From Pseudomonadota bacterium (lineage in GTDB: Bacteria; Myxococcota; Myxococcia; Myxococcales; Myxococcaceae): 18,103 nt of DNA. Position 1 is the first letter of the stretch. Each line of letters begins with the position of its first letter. Location: NCBI GenBank assembly GCA_023426545.1, contig JAFAAN010000078.1:1-18103 (forward strand), in the 5' to 3' direction. This document shows positions 1 through 6,976 of the stretch, piece after piece. The notes under the pieces are model-generated. The model saw only the letters and a list, made by a program, of their open reading frames with translations, did not search any database and was not told where the DNA came from. Both the position numbers and the translations under genes were made by a program.

Positions 1-24
1 GGGGGGGGGGGGGCGGGGGGGGGG
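1..24. other. Near-homopolymeric G tract at window edge (probable artefact)
   Basis: Twenty-three of the first 24 bases are G, the exception being C at 14, and the sequence then changes abruptly to normal coding sequence. Read in the ABC exporter frame it gives a run of prolines where family members have an ordinary cytoplasmic loop or helix. Poly-G read tails of two-colour sequencing at a contig end are the simplest explanation. Confidence 0.7.
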
Positions 25-571
25 CGCGGCGGGCGATGAGCACCGGCAGCGGCGCGAAGGCCAGGGCCAACAGCGCCAGCCGCCAGTCCAGCTTGAGCAT
101 GACGGCCACCGCGATGCACAGGTACACCGCCGCGGGGACGACGTTGAAGGTGAGCTCGGTGATGGCGCCCACGAAGCCCTGGAGCCCGCGGTCCATCCGC
201 GTCATCAGCGCGCCCACGCCTTCCTGCCGGTGGAAGCTCAGCGGCAGCCGGTGCAGCCGGGACACGGTGGCCTCGTTGAGGGCGAAGTGCACCTGGATGC
301 GGGTGCGCCAGGTGAGCCAGTTGGAGGCGGCGCCCAGCGCCTCGCGCAGCAGCCCCATGACCACCAGCAACCCCACGCCCAGCAGCACGGACCTCCTGGC
401 GTCCGCGCTGCCGAGCTGGTCGAAGATGCCCTTGAGGACCAGGGGCTCCAGGGCGCTCAGGCTCGCGGACGCCAGGACAAGCAACAGGATGAAGACGATG
501 GTTCGACGGTAGGGCCGCAGGTAGCCCAGCGCTCGCCACATCGCGCCGCGTGAGACGGGAGGTGTCTGCAT
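1..571 (-). CDS. ABC transporter, permease/ATP-binding exporter (partial, N-terminal part)
   Basis: The frame opens with ATG at 571 and stays open to the left edge, so only about 183 credible residues of an exporter-type ABC protein are present. Hydrophobic segments lie at about residues 24-42, 62-80, 137-158 and 163-180. The stretch around residues 88-135 (WRTRIQVHF, then LHRLPLSFH, then GALMTRMDRG) is the usual intracellular coupling loop of the type I exporter membrane domain (MsbA/LmrA class). The ATPase domain lies outside the window, so substrate and half- or full-transporter status are unknown. No clear Shine-Dalgarno precedes the ATG; Met11 (541) is an alternative start. After residue 183 the frame becomes a run of prolines encoded by the poly-C (plus-strand poly-G) edge, which is not credible protein. 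The gene lies 94 bases downstream of the oxidoreductase gene on the same strand and could be co-transcribed with it. The family call is firm; the substrate is not. Confidence 0.85.
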   Translation of the reverse strand, partial: MQTPPVSRGAMWRALGYLRPYRRTIVFILLLVLASASLSALEPLVLKGIFDQLGSADARRSVLLGVGLLVVMGLLREALGAASNWLTWRTRIQVHFALNEATVSRLHRLPLSFHRQEGVGALMTRMDRGLQGFVGAITELTFNVVPAAVYLCIAVAVMLKLDWRLALLALAFAPLPVLIARRAPPPPPPP

Positions 572-632
572 TGTCGGACGGGGAACGGTGTTTCCCTCCC
601 GGACCTTCCAACATTCCGCCGGGCACGATGCC

Positions 633-652
633 CCCGCGTCCCGGGAGACGGG
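633..652 (-). terminator. Possible weak terminator hairpin after the oxidoreductase gene
   Basis: An imperfect inverted repeat with CCCG/CGGG outer arms and a central TCCCGGGA palindrome sits just past the oxidoreductase stop codon, in the 94-base gap before the ABC exporter gene. There is no T-tract, so termination is only a guess. Confidence 0.2.
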
Positions 653-665
653 CATCCGAGTGCTT

Positions 666-1664
666 TCAGGCGTAGAGCCGGTCGAGCACCTCTGCGACGC
701 GGACCCACTGCTCGCTCTCCCGTGTGAAGCGCTCGCCCCGCGCCAGCCGGGTGGCCCAGTCCACGGCGGCCCGCCCGCCCCAGCCATCCGGGGGACTGGC
801 GAGCCGCTCACGCCCCGTGCCACGGAAAACCTCCGCCGTGAAGTCGTAGAATGAGCCCTCCACGTTGCGGAACGACGCGCCGCCGTCCGTCCCATAGAAG
901 GACGCCTCGATCACCGCGTCGCAGCCCGCCGGCAGCTTCCAGGAACATGCGAGCTGGACGGCGGTGCCTCCCTCCAGCTCCAGCAAGGCGGCCGCGTAGT
1001 CTTCCACGGCCCCTTCGCGGCCCTGGAGCGGGCGCCCCCGCGAGAAGCGCTGGCTGCTCACCCGGCGGACGGCGGGGAAGTCGAGCACCCACAGCGCCAG
1101 GTCCACCAGGTGAATGCCCAGGTCCATGAGGCAACCGCCTCCAGCAAGCGCCGGCTCGTAGAACCAGGGCTTGTCCGGCCCATAGGCGTTGTGGAAGACG
1201 AGGTTGACCGCGTGCACGCGCCCCAGCGCGCCAGACTGGTGGTGCGCCCGCAGGCGGCCCAGCCCCTCCGTGAAGCGATAGCTGAAGTCCGCGCCCAGCA
1301 GCACGTCCGCCCTCCGCGCGGCCTCCACCACCCGCCGGACCTCCGGGGCCGTGCGGCCCAGCGGCTTCTGGCAGAACACCGCCACCCCGCGCTCCAGCGC
1401 CTGGATGGACTGCTCCGCGTGGACGGCGCTGGGGGTGGCGATGACCACGCCGTCCGGCTCCAACGCGAGGAGCGCGTCCAGGGACTCCACCCGCTCGCAC
1501 CCCGGCGCGAGCTTCCTCGCTTCCTGGGCGGCGGCATCCGAGGGGTCCACCACCCCCACCACCTCCACGGCCGCGTCGCGGACCAGGGCCTCCATTCGGT
1601 GGCGTCCAATCCAGCCCACCCCCAGGAAGCCCAGCCGGGGCCGGCGCGGGTTCGAACCCTTCAT
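666..1664 (-). CDS. Gfo/Idh/MocA family NAD(P)-dependent oxidoreductase
   Basis: The product has 332 residues, a normal length for this family of sugar and cyclitol dehydrogenases. The Rossmann NAD(P)-binding loop GVGWIG is at residues 15-20. Lys100 in the QKPL motif matches the conserved EKP-type catalytic lysine. The stretch GGGCLMDLGIHLVDL (175-189) carries the Asp181 and His185 expected in the family active site. No signal peptide is visible, so it should act in the cytoplasm, oxidising or reducing a hydroxyl of a sugar-like substrate. Its ATG overlaps the stop of the upstream dehydrogenase gene as ATGA (1661-1664), which indicates translational coupling and probably a shared substrate pathway. 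The first motif residue is Gln rather than Glu (QKP), a minor variation. The substrate cannot be inferred. Confidence 0.92.
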   Translation of the reverse strand: MKGSNPRRPRLGFLGVGWIGRHRMEALVRDAAVEVVGVVDPSDAAAQEARKLAPGCERVESLDALLALEPDGVVIATPSAVHAEQSIQALERGVAVFCQKPLGRTAPEVRRVVEAARRADVLLGADFSYRFTEGLGRLRAHHQSGALGRVHAVNLVFHNAYGPDKPWFYEPALAGGGCLMDLGIHLVDLALWVLDFPAVRRVSSQRFSRGRPLQGREGAVEDYAAALLELEGGTAVQLACSWKLPAGCDAVIEASFYGTDGGASFRNVEGSFYDFTAEVFRGTGRERLASPPDGWGGRAAVDWATRLARGERFTRESEQWVRVAEVLDRLYA

Positions 1665-2629
1665 GGCGTCACCAGGGCCTTGAGGAAGCCGTCCGGCCGC
1701 GAGCGCAGGGCCTCGAAGGCGCGGCCGAGCTCATCCAGCCGGAAGTGGTGGGTGAAGAGTGGATAGGGGTCCAGCGTCCCCGAGGCCACGGCCTCCACGG
1801 CGAGCCGGATGCCCTCCACGTAGACACGTGGGTCCCGCTCATGGGCGTTGATGACGTCCAGCCCGCGCCAGTTCCAGAGCTGCATGTTCACCTGGCGGGG
1901 ACTGTCCTGGTGGTACCCGGCGATGACGAGCCGCCCGCGCTCGCGGGTGAGCTCACCGGCGAGGTCGAGCGGCCACTGCGCGCCGACGGCCTCGATGACG
2001 CGGTCACAGAAGGCGCCCCCGGTGAGGGACTTCACGCGCTCGATGATGCGGCCGTGGTCGTCCATGGGGATGCACTCGGCGGCGCCGTAGGCGCGCGCCA
2101 GCTCCAGCGCGAAGGGGCGCCGGGAGATGGCGAGCACCCGAGCCCCCGCGTTCGCCGCGAGCCGCGTCACCACCGCGCCCAGGAAGCCGATGCCAATGAT
2201 GGCCACCGTCTGCCCCGCCTGGATGTCGCTTCGGCGGAAGATGTTCATCCCGCACCCCAGCGGCTCACCTGGAAATGGCTTGCCCGCGAGCGAGGGGGGA
2301 AGCACCACCGTCGACGATGCGTCCACCACGTCGTACTCCGCGAACGCGGCCGAGGAGAGCGTGGCCACCCGGTCGCCGACGCGGAGCCCCGTCACGCCGC
2401 TGCCCAGGGCATCCACCACGCCCCAGCCCTCGTGCCCTGGCGTGCCGGGCGGCAGCGGGTAGCTGAACCAGTCACGCCCCTCCCACGTGGGCAGGTTGGA
2501 GCCGCACACGCCACAGCCCTCCAGGCGCACGCGCACCGCGCCTGGGCCGGGCTCGGGCCGCGCGATGTGGTCCACCCGCGTGCTCCCGGGTCCGGTGACG
2601 ACCGCCGCCCGCATCATTCCGTCCGACAT
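1661..2629 (-). CDS. Zinc-binding alcohol dehydrogenase family (MDR) protein
   Basis: This 322-residue protein has the medium-chain dehydrogenase layout. The N-terminal GroES-like domain shows CGVCGSN (39-45, Cys39 as likely zinc ligand) and GHEGWG (65-70, His66 and Glu67). The Rossmann domain shows IGIGFLG (145-151). The four-cysteine loop that binds structural zinc in classical alcohol dehydrogenases is absent, which fits the short length, so only the catalytic zinc is expected. The ATG at 2629 has a good Shine-Dalgarno, GGGAGGA, 7 bases upstream. Its stop overlaps the start of the Gfo/Idh/MocA gene. The likely role is cytoplasmic NAD(P)-dependent oxidation or reduction of a polyol, sugar or related alcohol together with that neighbour. 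It is divergent from the phosphatase/kinase operon, with 238 bases between them. Confidence 0.92.
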   Translation of the reverse strand: MSDGMMRAAVVTGPGSTRVDHIARPEPGPGAVRVRLEGCGVCGSNLPTWEGRDWFSYPLPPGTPGHEGWGVVDALGSGVTGLRVGDRVATLSSAAFAEYDVVDASSTVVLPPSLAGKPFPGEPLGCGMNIFRRSDIQAGQTVAIIGIGFLGAVVTRLAANAGARVLAISRRPFALELARAYGAAECIPMDDHGRIIERVKSLTGGAFCDRVIEAVGAQWPLDLAGELTRERGRLVIAGYHQDSPRQVNMQLWNWRGLDVINAHERDPRVYVEGIRLAVEAVASGTLDPYPLFTHHFRLDELGRAFEALRSRPDGFLKALVTP

Positions 2630-2867
2630 CGGCTTCCTCCCACCCCAGGTGCCTCAAGGGTTCTGCGTCTCCGCCGCCTCCCGGACAACCCGCCCCGGAG
2701 GACCGCTTGGTGGCCCATGGACCGGAGAAGGCCCCTGGAGCCGCCGGGGCTTGCGGCTGACCGTGAGCCCGCTGGCCTGACGAACCCGTGAACGGACGCC
2801 GTCCCTGGCGTGGGTCTCCCTATCTTCTTCTCTGCACGACGACGCGGGCACCGCGGGGGAGGCGGCC
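2630..2867. promoter_or_regulatory. Divergent intergenic region with presumed promoters for two operons
   Basis: This 238-base gap separates the start of the minus-strand dehydrogenase operon from the plus-strand phosphatase operon, so promoters for both must lie here or overlap the gene ends. I see no convincing -35/-10 pair, sigma-54 site or long inverted repeat. The only confident elements are the Shine-Dalgarno sequences at each end: GGGAGGA for the minus gene and GGGGGAGG just before 2868. Confidence 0.5.
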
Positions 2868-3410
2868 ATGCTGGGACCGATGCAGACGTGGGAGCTCAAC
2901 CTCGACGCCATGACACCCACGCTCAGCGTGGGCGGCCGCTATCCCATGGAGGCCGCGGCCTACCTCTCCGGGCACCTGGGCATCCACTCCGTGGTGGACG
3001 TCCGCGTGGAAGCCTGTGACGACGAGCAGGTGCTCGGCCAGCACGGCATCACCCTGCTCCACCTGCCCACGCAGGACATGTGCGCCATCCGGCTGCCCTT
3101 GATTCTGGAGGGCGTGGCGTGGGTCCGCTCGCGCCTGGCGCAGCAGGAGAGAGTCCTCATCCACTGCGAGCACGGCATCGGCCGCAGCGCGCTGCTGGCG
3201 CTCTGTGTCCTCGTGGAGGGAGGGCTCGCGCCCCTGGAGGCCTTGTCGCTGGCGAAGAGCCGCCGGAGCCGCGTGTCTCCCAGCCCCGAGCAGCTCAGGG
3301 CGTTCATCGCCTACACGCGGGCCCTTCGCGCCTCCCGCGACGTCCCCTGGGATGTGCCGGAGCTGGATGCGCTCGCCACCATCGCCTACAGCCACCTGCG
3401 CCTGACCTGA
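2868..3410 (+). CDS. Dual-specificity/tyrosine-type protein phosphatase family protein
   Basis: The 180-residue product has the cysteine-phosphatase signature HCEHGIGRS at residues 99-107, matching HCxxGxxRS, with Cys100 as nucleophile and Arg106 as phosphate ligand. Asp70 (in PTQDM) is a candidate general acid. The family removes phosphate from Tyr, Ser/Thr or small phospho-molecules; which applies here is unknown. No signal peptide or membrane segment is present. The ATG at 2868 follows a strong GGGGGAGG ribosome site; Met5 (2880) is a second possible start. The gene ends 9 bases before a 600-residue PRTase-like/kinase-like protein on the same strand, so the two are very probably co-transcribed. 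Pairing a phosphatase with a kinase-like partner suggests opposing activities, but that is inference. Confidence 0.88.
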   Translation: MLGPMQTWELNLDAMTPTLSVGGRYPMEAAAYLSGHLGIHSVVDVRVEACDDEQVLGQHGITLLHLPTQDMCAIRLPLILEGVAWVRSRLAQQERVLIHCEHGIGRSALLALCVLVEGGLAPLEALSLAKSRRSRVSPSPEQLRAFIAYTRALRASRDVPWDVPELDALATIAYSHLRLT

Positions 3411-3419
3411 GAGGGGTGG

Positions 3420-5222
3420 ATGCTCGTCTACGGAAGTCCCCTGCGGGAGGTCTCTCCCCGCGAGCTCGTATCGACGCTCCGGACAAGCCTGCGTCAGTTC
3501 GCGGCGATGGGGCCCGGGCTTGCCCGGCATGTGGCCCTGACCTCCCTGTTCATCGAAGCAGGCACCCTGGCCCAGGGCGTGCTCGACCGGGACTTCGCGG
3601 ACCGGCAGTGCGACGAGCCCGGGCCGCTCGGCGCCGCCTGCATCGCGCTTCCCTTCGCTCTCGCCATGGCGCTCCAGCGCTCCTGGGAGTCGGGCTTCAC
3701 CCGCGTGCCCCCGGTGCCCACCGCCGCGCTCGACGCACTGGACCGCCTGCGGCTGCCGGAGCACGTGACCGCCTCCGCGCCAGAAGGCTACGCGTACCAC
3801 GCGCTCTATCCAGAGCAGTACCTGGAGGCCGCGAAGGCGCTGCGGCCACGGTGCACACGCCTGGTGGTGGGCGTCCGAGGCATCGGCGCGAGCCTGGCGT
3901 GTGCCGTCGCGGCGGCGGCGAGGGCGGCAGCGCCCATCACGGTGCGCCCCACGGGACATCCCTTCCAGCGCGCCTGCCGCCTGGGCCCGGTCCTGGAGCA
4001 TGAGCTGCTCGCCCGCGCCACGGAGGTCCGCGAGGTGGCCATCGTGGATGAAGGGCCCGGCCTGTCTGGAAGCTCCCTGGGCGCGGTGGCGGACCTCCTG
4101 GAGGACCGGGGCGTGCCTCCGGAGCGCCTTTGCTTCTTTCCGAGCCACCCAGGAGGACTGGGGCCCATGGCCAGCGAGCGGCACCGGGCCCGCTGGTCGG
4201 ACGCGCGTCGGCACGTGGCGGACTTCGATGCCCTGTTCATCCATCCCGGCGATGCCCGGGCGCCCCTGGCCCGCTGGTGCGAGGACCTCACGGGCCCCGC
4301 GGTGGGCCGCCTCGAAGACCTGGGCGCGGGGTCCTGGCGGCGCGTGGTGTTTCCCGGGCTGGGCAGTTGGCCCGCCGTGCACGTGCAGCAGGAGCGGCGC
4401 AAGTACCGGCTCACCACGCCGCGCGGCAGGTTCCTGCTCAAGTTCGCGGGCCTGGGACACTTCGGGACACACCGGCTGCACCGGGCCCGGCAACTGGCGG
4501 ACGCCGGACTCGTCCCCCCGGTGGAGGGACTTCGTCACGGGTTCCTCGTGCAACAGTGGCTCGAAGACGCTCGCCCCCTGTCCCTGGTGCCGGAGCGTGA
4601 GCGCCCGCGGTGGACCCGCCACGTCGGCGACTATCTCGGCTTCCGGGCCCGCCACTTTCCGGTGGACACTCCGGACCGCGGCGCCTCCGTGCAGGTGTTG
4701 CTGGAGATGGCGCGGTACAACGCCTCGCAGGCGCTGAGCGGTGCCGAGGCCGAGCTTCCCCAGCGGCTCGACGCCTGGACCCGGCACCTGGAGGCGCTCG
4801 CGCGCAAGGTGCGCCGCGTGGAGACGGACAACAAGCTGCACGCCTGGGAGTGGCTGGTGCTGGATGACGGGCGGCTCCTCAAGGCGGACGCGGTGGACCA
4901 CCATGACGGGCATGACCTGATTGGCTGCCAGGACGTGGCCTGGGACGTGGTGGGGGCCGCGGTGGAGCTGGGGCTCGGCCCTGTCGAGGAGGCGCGGCTC
5001 GCCGCGCGCGTCGCGCAGGTAAGCGGCCGTCCCGTCAGCGCCGCGCTCCGGTGCTTCTACCGGCCCTGCTATCTGGCGTTCCAGGCCGGGCATCAGTTCC
5101 TGGCGGCCACCGCGCTGGATGCGGCGGCCCCCGAGGAAGCTCTGCGGCTCCGCGAAGCCGCCAAGCGCTACACGGCGCGGCTGCGAGACGCCCTGCGCAC
5201 GGCGCCCCTGGTCAGCGGATGA
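3420..5222 (+). CDS. Two-domain protein: phosphoribosyltransferase-like plus kinase (APH-like) domain
   Basis: This 600-residue cytoplasmic protein has no standard name that I recognise. An N-terminal helical region (1-115) leads into a PRTase-like domain (about 120-275). VVGVRGIGASLA (149-160) resembles the PRTase pyrophosphate-loop strand, and VAIVDEGPGLSGSS (206-219) resembles the PRPP-binding VDDxxxTGxT motif, with altered residues. The C-terminal half (about 300-600) looks like an aminoglycoside-phosphotransferase/protein-kinase fold: FLLK (Lys341) as the ATP lysine, a possible catalytic loop TDNKLHAWEW (469-478), and a metal-binding stretch KADAVDHH followed by CQDVAWD (488-509), recalling the APH DxxD/GDPxxDLA region. 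The ATG at 3420 follows GAGAGGGG and lies 9 bases after the phosphatase stop. Fold assignments are motif-level inference; substrate and activity are unknown. The stop at 5222 lies 6 bases from the stop of the convergent glycosidase gene. Confidence 0.8.
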   Translation: MLVYGSPLREVSPRELVSTLRTSLRQFAAMGPGLARHVALTSLFIEAGTLAQGVLDRDFADRQCDEPGPLGAACIALPFALAMALQRSWESGFTRVPPVPTAALDALDRLRLPEHVTASAPEGYAYHALYPEQYLEAAKALRPRCTRLVVGVRGIGASLACAVAAAARAAAPITVRPTGHPFQRACRLGPVLEHELLARATEVREVAIVDEGPGLSGSSLGAVADLLEDRGVPPERLCFFPSHPGGLGPMASERHRARWSDARRHVADFDALFIHPGDARAPLARWCEDLTGPAVGRLEDLGAGSWRRVVFPGLGSWPAVHVQQERRKYRLTTPRGRFLLKFAGLGHFGTHRLHRARQLADAGLVPPVEGLRHGFLVQQWLEDARPLSLVPERERPRWTRHVGDYLGFRARHFPVDTPDRGASVQVLLEMARYNASQALSGAEAELPQRLDAWTRHLEALARKVRRVETDNKLHAWEWLVLDDGRLLKADAVDHHDGHDLIGCQDVAWDVVGAAVELGLGPVEEARLAARVAQVSGRPVSAALRCFYRPCYLAFQAGHQFLAATALDAAAPEEALRLREAAKRYTARLRDALRTAPLVSG

Positions 5223-5228
5223 CCCGCC

Positions 5229-6116
5229 TCACCGCGCGTACCGGCGCGTCATCCGCGCGCAGAAGTCCGCGAACTCCTCCACCTGAAGGGGCGGGCTCGT
5301 GTGGTGGTCCTTGAGCCCCCGGGAGCCCGGGGTGAAGCAGTACGTCACCGTCACCTCGAAGCCGTCCAGCGCCCGCATCTGCCGGTCGAACCACGCCTCG
5401 GCGCCGGGCCGGTGGCTGTCCGCCCAGCTCAAGCCGGTGCGCAGCTTGCGGACCCCCATCTTCCGGAGCCAGGACACGGCGTCTTCCAGGCGGGGGTCCT
5501 CGAAGTGGAACCACTGACAGATGCCCAGCTGGGGCGTGTAGTCCGCGAAGTGGCGCATCGCGCGCTTGGGCGAGCCGTCCTCGCGCAGCAGGCCCATGTA
5601 GAAGTGGCGGTAGTACGACGAGCCCTCCGCCTCCCGGTGGCGTGTGGTCGCCGGCCAGGCCTTGGGCAGGTCATAGAGGCTGTACCAGTGCACGCGCTCC
5701 ACGTTGTCCAGCAGGAGCTCCGCGGTGCGGCGCAGCCCGAACTCCTGCACCTCCTCCGCGCCGAAGGTGGAGACCCCCACCTCCGTCACCCAGACAGGGT
5801 GGCGCGACACGGCGCGAATCTCCGCGAGGCGCTGGGGCCACTCGTCCAGTTGCCAGTGGTTCCAGTCGAGCGGAAACCCATGCACCGCGACGATGTCCAC
5901 CTCGTCCAGGGCCCCCTGCGCCTCCATCCGCCGCAGGAACGCGGCGTCGATGGGCGCCATGCCGCCCAGCACCCGCGGAAGCCGTGGGCTCTCCGCGCGC
6001 ACCGCCGCCCCCGCCACCCGCACCATGCGCGAGAAGATGCGCCAGTCCGCGTCGAGCCCGAAGTCCCAATGCGACATGTTGTTGGGCTCGTTCCACAGCT
6101 TCACCGCCTCAATCAT
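5229..6116 (-). CDS. Clan GH-A glycoside hydrolase (beta-xylosidase-like), apparently circularly permuted
   Basis: The 295-residue product carries both glutamates of a retaining clan A TIM-barrel glycosidase: the acid/base Glu10 in KLWNEPNN and a nucleophile candidate Glu112 in VWVTEVG. The order is abnormal. The acid/base motif, normally on strand 4, is at the N terminus. The segment starting LGICQWFHF (about residue 197), with GVRKLRTGLSW and then EEFADFCARMTRRYA at the very end, looks like the first strands of a GH39/GH5-type barrel. The start at 6116 is well supported: a perfect GGAGGT lies 6 bases upstream and the ATG overlaps the methyltransferase stop as ATGA (6113-6116). The frame extends upstream to 6236, but only as a shadow of the methyltransferase gene. 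No signal peptide is visible, so it should be cytoplasmic. The substrate is unknown. Coupling to the methyltransferase suggests both act on the same glycoside. Confidence 0.85.
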   Translation of the reverse strand: MIEAVKLWNEPNNMSHWDFGLDADWRIFSRMVRVAGAAVRAESPRLPRVLGGMAPIDAAFLRRMEAQGALDEVDIVAVHGFPLDWNHWQLDEWPQRLAEIRAVSRHPVWVTEVGVSTFGAEEVQEFGLRRTAELLLDNVERVHWYSLYDLPKAWPATTRHREAEGSSYYRHFYMGLLREDGSPKRAMRHFADYTPQLGICQWFHFEDPRLEDAVSWLRKMGVRKLRTGLSWADSHRPGAEAWFDRQMRALDGFEVTVTYCFTPGSRGLKDHHTSPPLQVEEFADFCARMTRRYAR

Positions 6117-6850
6117 GAATGGACCTCCGGGCGCGTGCTTCGCCGGCACAGATAGATTTCCCGCGCGGGCCGTTCGAGCACCTCGAAGCCGGCGGAGCGG
6201 AGCATGGCCTCCGTGCACGCGGCATTGGGGACCCACCAGTTGGTCGGGTCCCCCGCGTACCGGTGCTCGATGAAGTGCAGCTTCGGGAAGTCCGGCCGCT
6301 CGAAGATGGACCGCTCGTTGATGGGGTAATCGTCCGCCACCGGGCCCGCCTGCGTGCTGCCGCGCTCCATCGTCTGGAAGATGAGCAGGTCCTTCACGAC
6401 ATGCTCGTGCAGCAGGTCCAGTGCGAGCAGCGGGTGGCGCAGGTGATAGAGGACGCCCATGAACAGCACGACGTCGAACTTCTCGCCCAGCGCGCCCGCG
6501 TCGTACACGTCGAGCTGGTGCAGCTCCACGTCCACGCCCAGGACCTGGGTGGCGAAGCGGGCCTGCGCCAGGTAGCGCGCGTCACTGTCGATGCCCACCA
6601 CGCGGGCCGCGCCGCGCCGCTTCATCTCGATGCTGTAGAAGCCCCCGTTGCAGCCGATGTCGAGGACGGACCTTCCCCTCAGGTCCGAGGGGAAGGCCCT
6701 CTGGAAGGTCCTCCAGAACACCGAGGGGAAGTCCCCCAGGGGATGCCGGGGCGCCGTCTGCACGCCATGCAGGTCGAGGTTGTGGAACCATTCCCCCAGC
6801 GAATGCACCTGATGTCGAAGCTGCTCGGCCGTCAACCCGGACGGGGTCAT
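6113..6850 (-). CDS. Class I SAM-dependent methyltransferase, TIGR04290-like
   Basis: The 245-residue product has the class I methyltransferase fold. Motif I, LDIGCNGG, is at residues 63-70, the acidic residue after strand 2 is in GID (86-88), and FDVVLFMGVLYHL (125-137) is the strand 4/post-motif region. The N-terminal pattern WFHNLDLHGV with HPLGDFPS, and the similarity to CmoB-type enzymes, match my memory of the TIGR04290 (Rta_06860) family; this is recognition from memory, not a search. True CmoB is longer and belongs to tRNA modification, so a small-molecule or glycan substrate is more likely here. The ATG at 6850 is preferred over the upstream in-frame start at 6952 because GGAGG lies 4 bases before it and the family-like sequence begins there. 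It is the first gene of a two-gene operon with the glycosidase, and is divergent from the transporter gene. Confidence 0.85.
   Translation of the reverse strand: MTPSGLTAEQLRHQVHSLGEWFHNLDLHGVQTAPRHPLGDFPSVFWRTFQRAFPSDLRGRSVLDIGCNGGFYSIEMKRRGAARVVGIDSDARYLAQARFATQVLGVDVELHQLDVYDAGALGEKFDVVLFMGVLYHLRHPLLALDLLHEHVVKDLLIFQTMERGSTQAGPVADDYPINERSIFERPDFPKLHFIEHRYAGDPTNWWVPNAACTEAMLRSAGFEVLERPAREIYLCRRSTRPEVHS
6123..6128 (-). promoter_or_regulatory. Shine-Dalgarno deciding the glycosidase start
   Basis: GGAGGT on the minus strand, with 6 bases to the ATG at 6116, lies inside the 3' end of the methyltransferase gene. It fixes the glycosidase start at 6116, leaving the NEP motif almost at the N terminus, which is central to the circular-permutation reading. 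Confidence 0.8.
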
Positions 6851-6976
6851 GGCGCCTCCGTCATGCAGTGGGAATCCATGACGAGGGTGCGCAGCTCGCA
6901 GGAACTTTCCAAGTAGGACCGGGCGAACGGCCCGCCGCCCGGCACTGCCCACTCGTGGCCTGCACTACCTTTGGCC
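6851..6976. promoter_or_regulatory. Short divergent promoter region, methyltransferase operon and transporter
   Basis: These 126 bases separate the methyltransferase start (minus) from the transporter start (plus). Minus-strand GGAGG at 6855-6859 is the methyltransferase ribosome site. No clear promoter consensus is visible. There is too little space, and no recognisable pattern, for a c-di-AMP riboswitch of the ydaO type that precedes kimA in Bacillus. Confidence 0.45.

Noticed and set aside
2820..5093. 757-codon open frame on the minus strand
   Set aside because: It lies opposite the phosphatase and fusion genes, has an Arg/Gly/His/Pro-rich composition with no domain features, and is the usual antisense shadow in high-G+C DNA.
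6117..6236. N-terminal extension of the glycosidase frame
   Set aside because: This part lies within the methyltransferase gene in another phase and has no coding character; the GGAGGT-preceded ATG at 6116 is the better start.
6113..6850. Identification of the methyltransferase as CmoB (tRNA wobble uridine modification)
   Set aside because: The sequence resembles that family, but it is shorter and sits in a glycosidase/oxidoreductase setting, so the TIGR04290-like assignment fits better.
6851..6976. c-di-AMP (ydaO) riboswitch before the KimA-like gene
   Set aside because: The gap is short, holds part of a divergent operon's start region, and shows no recognisable riboswitch core.
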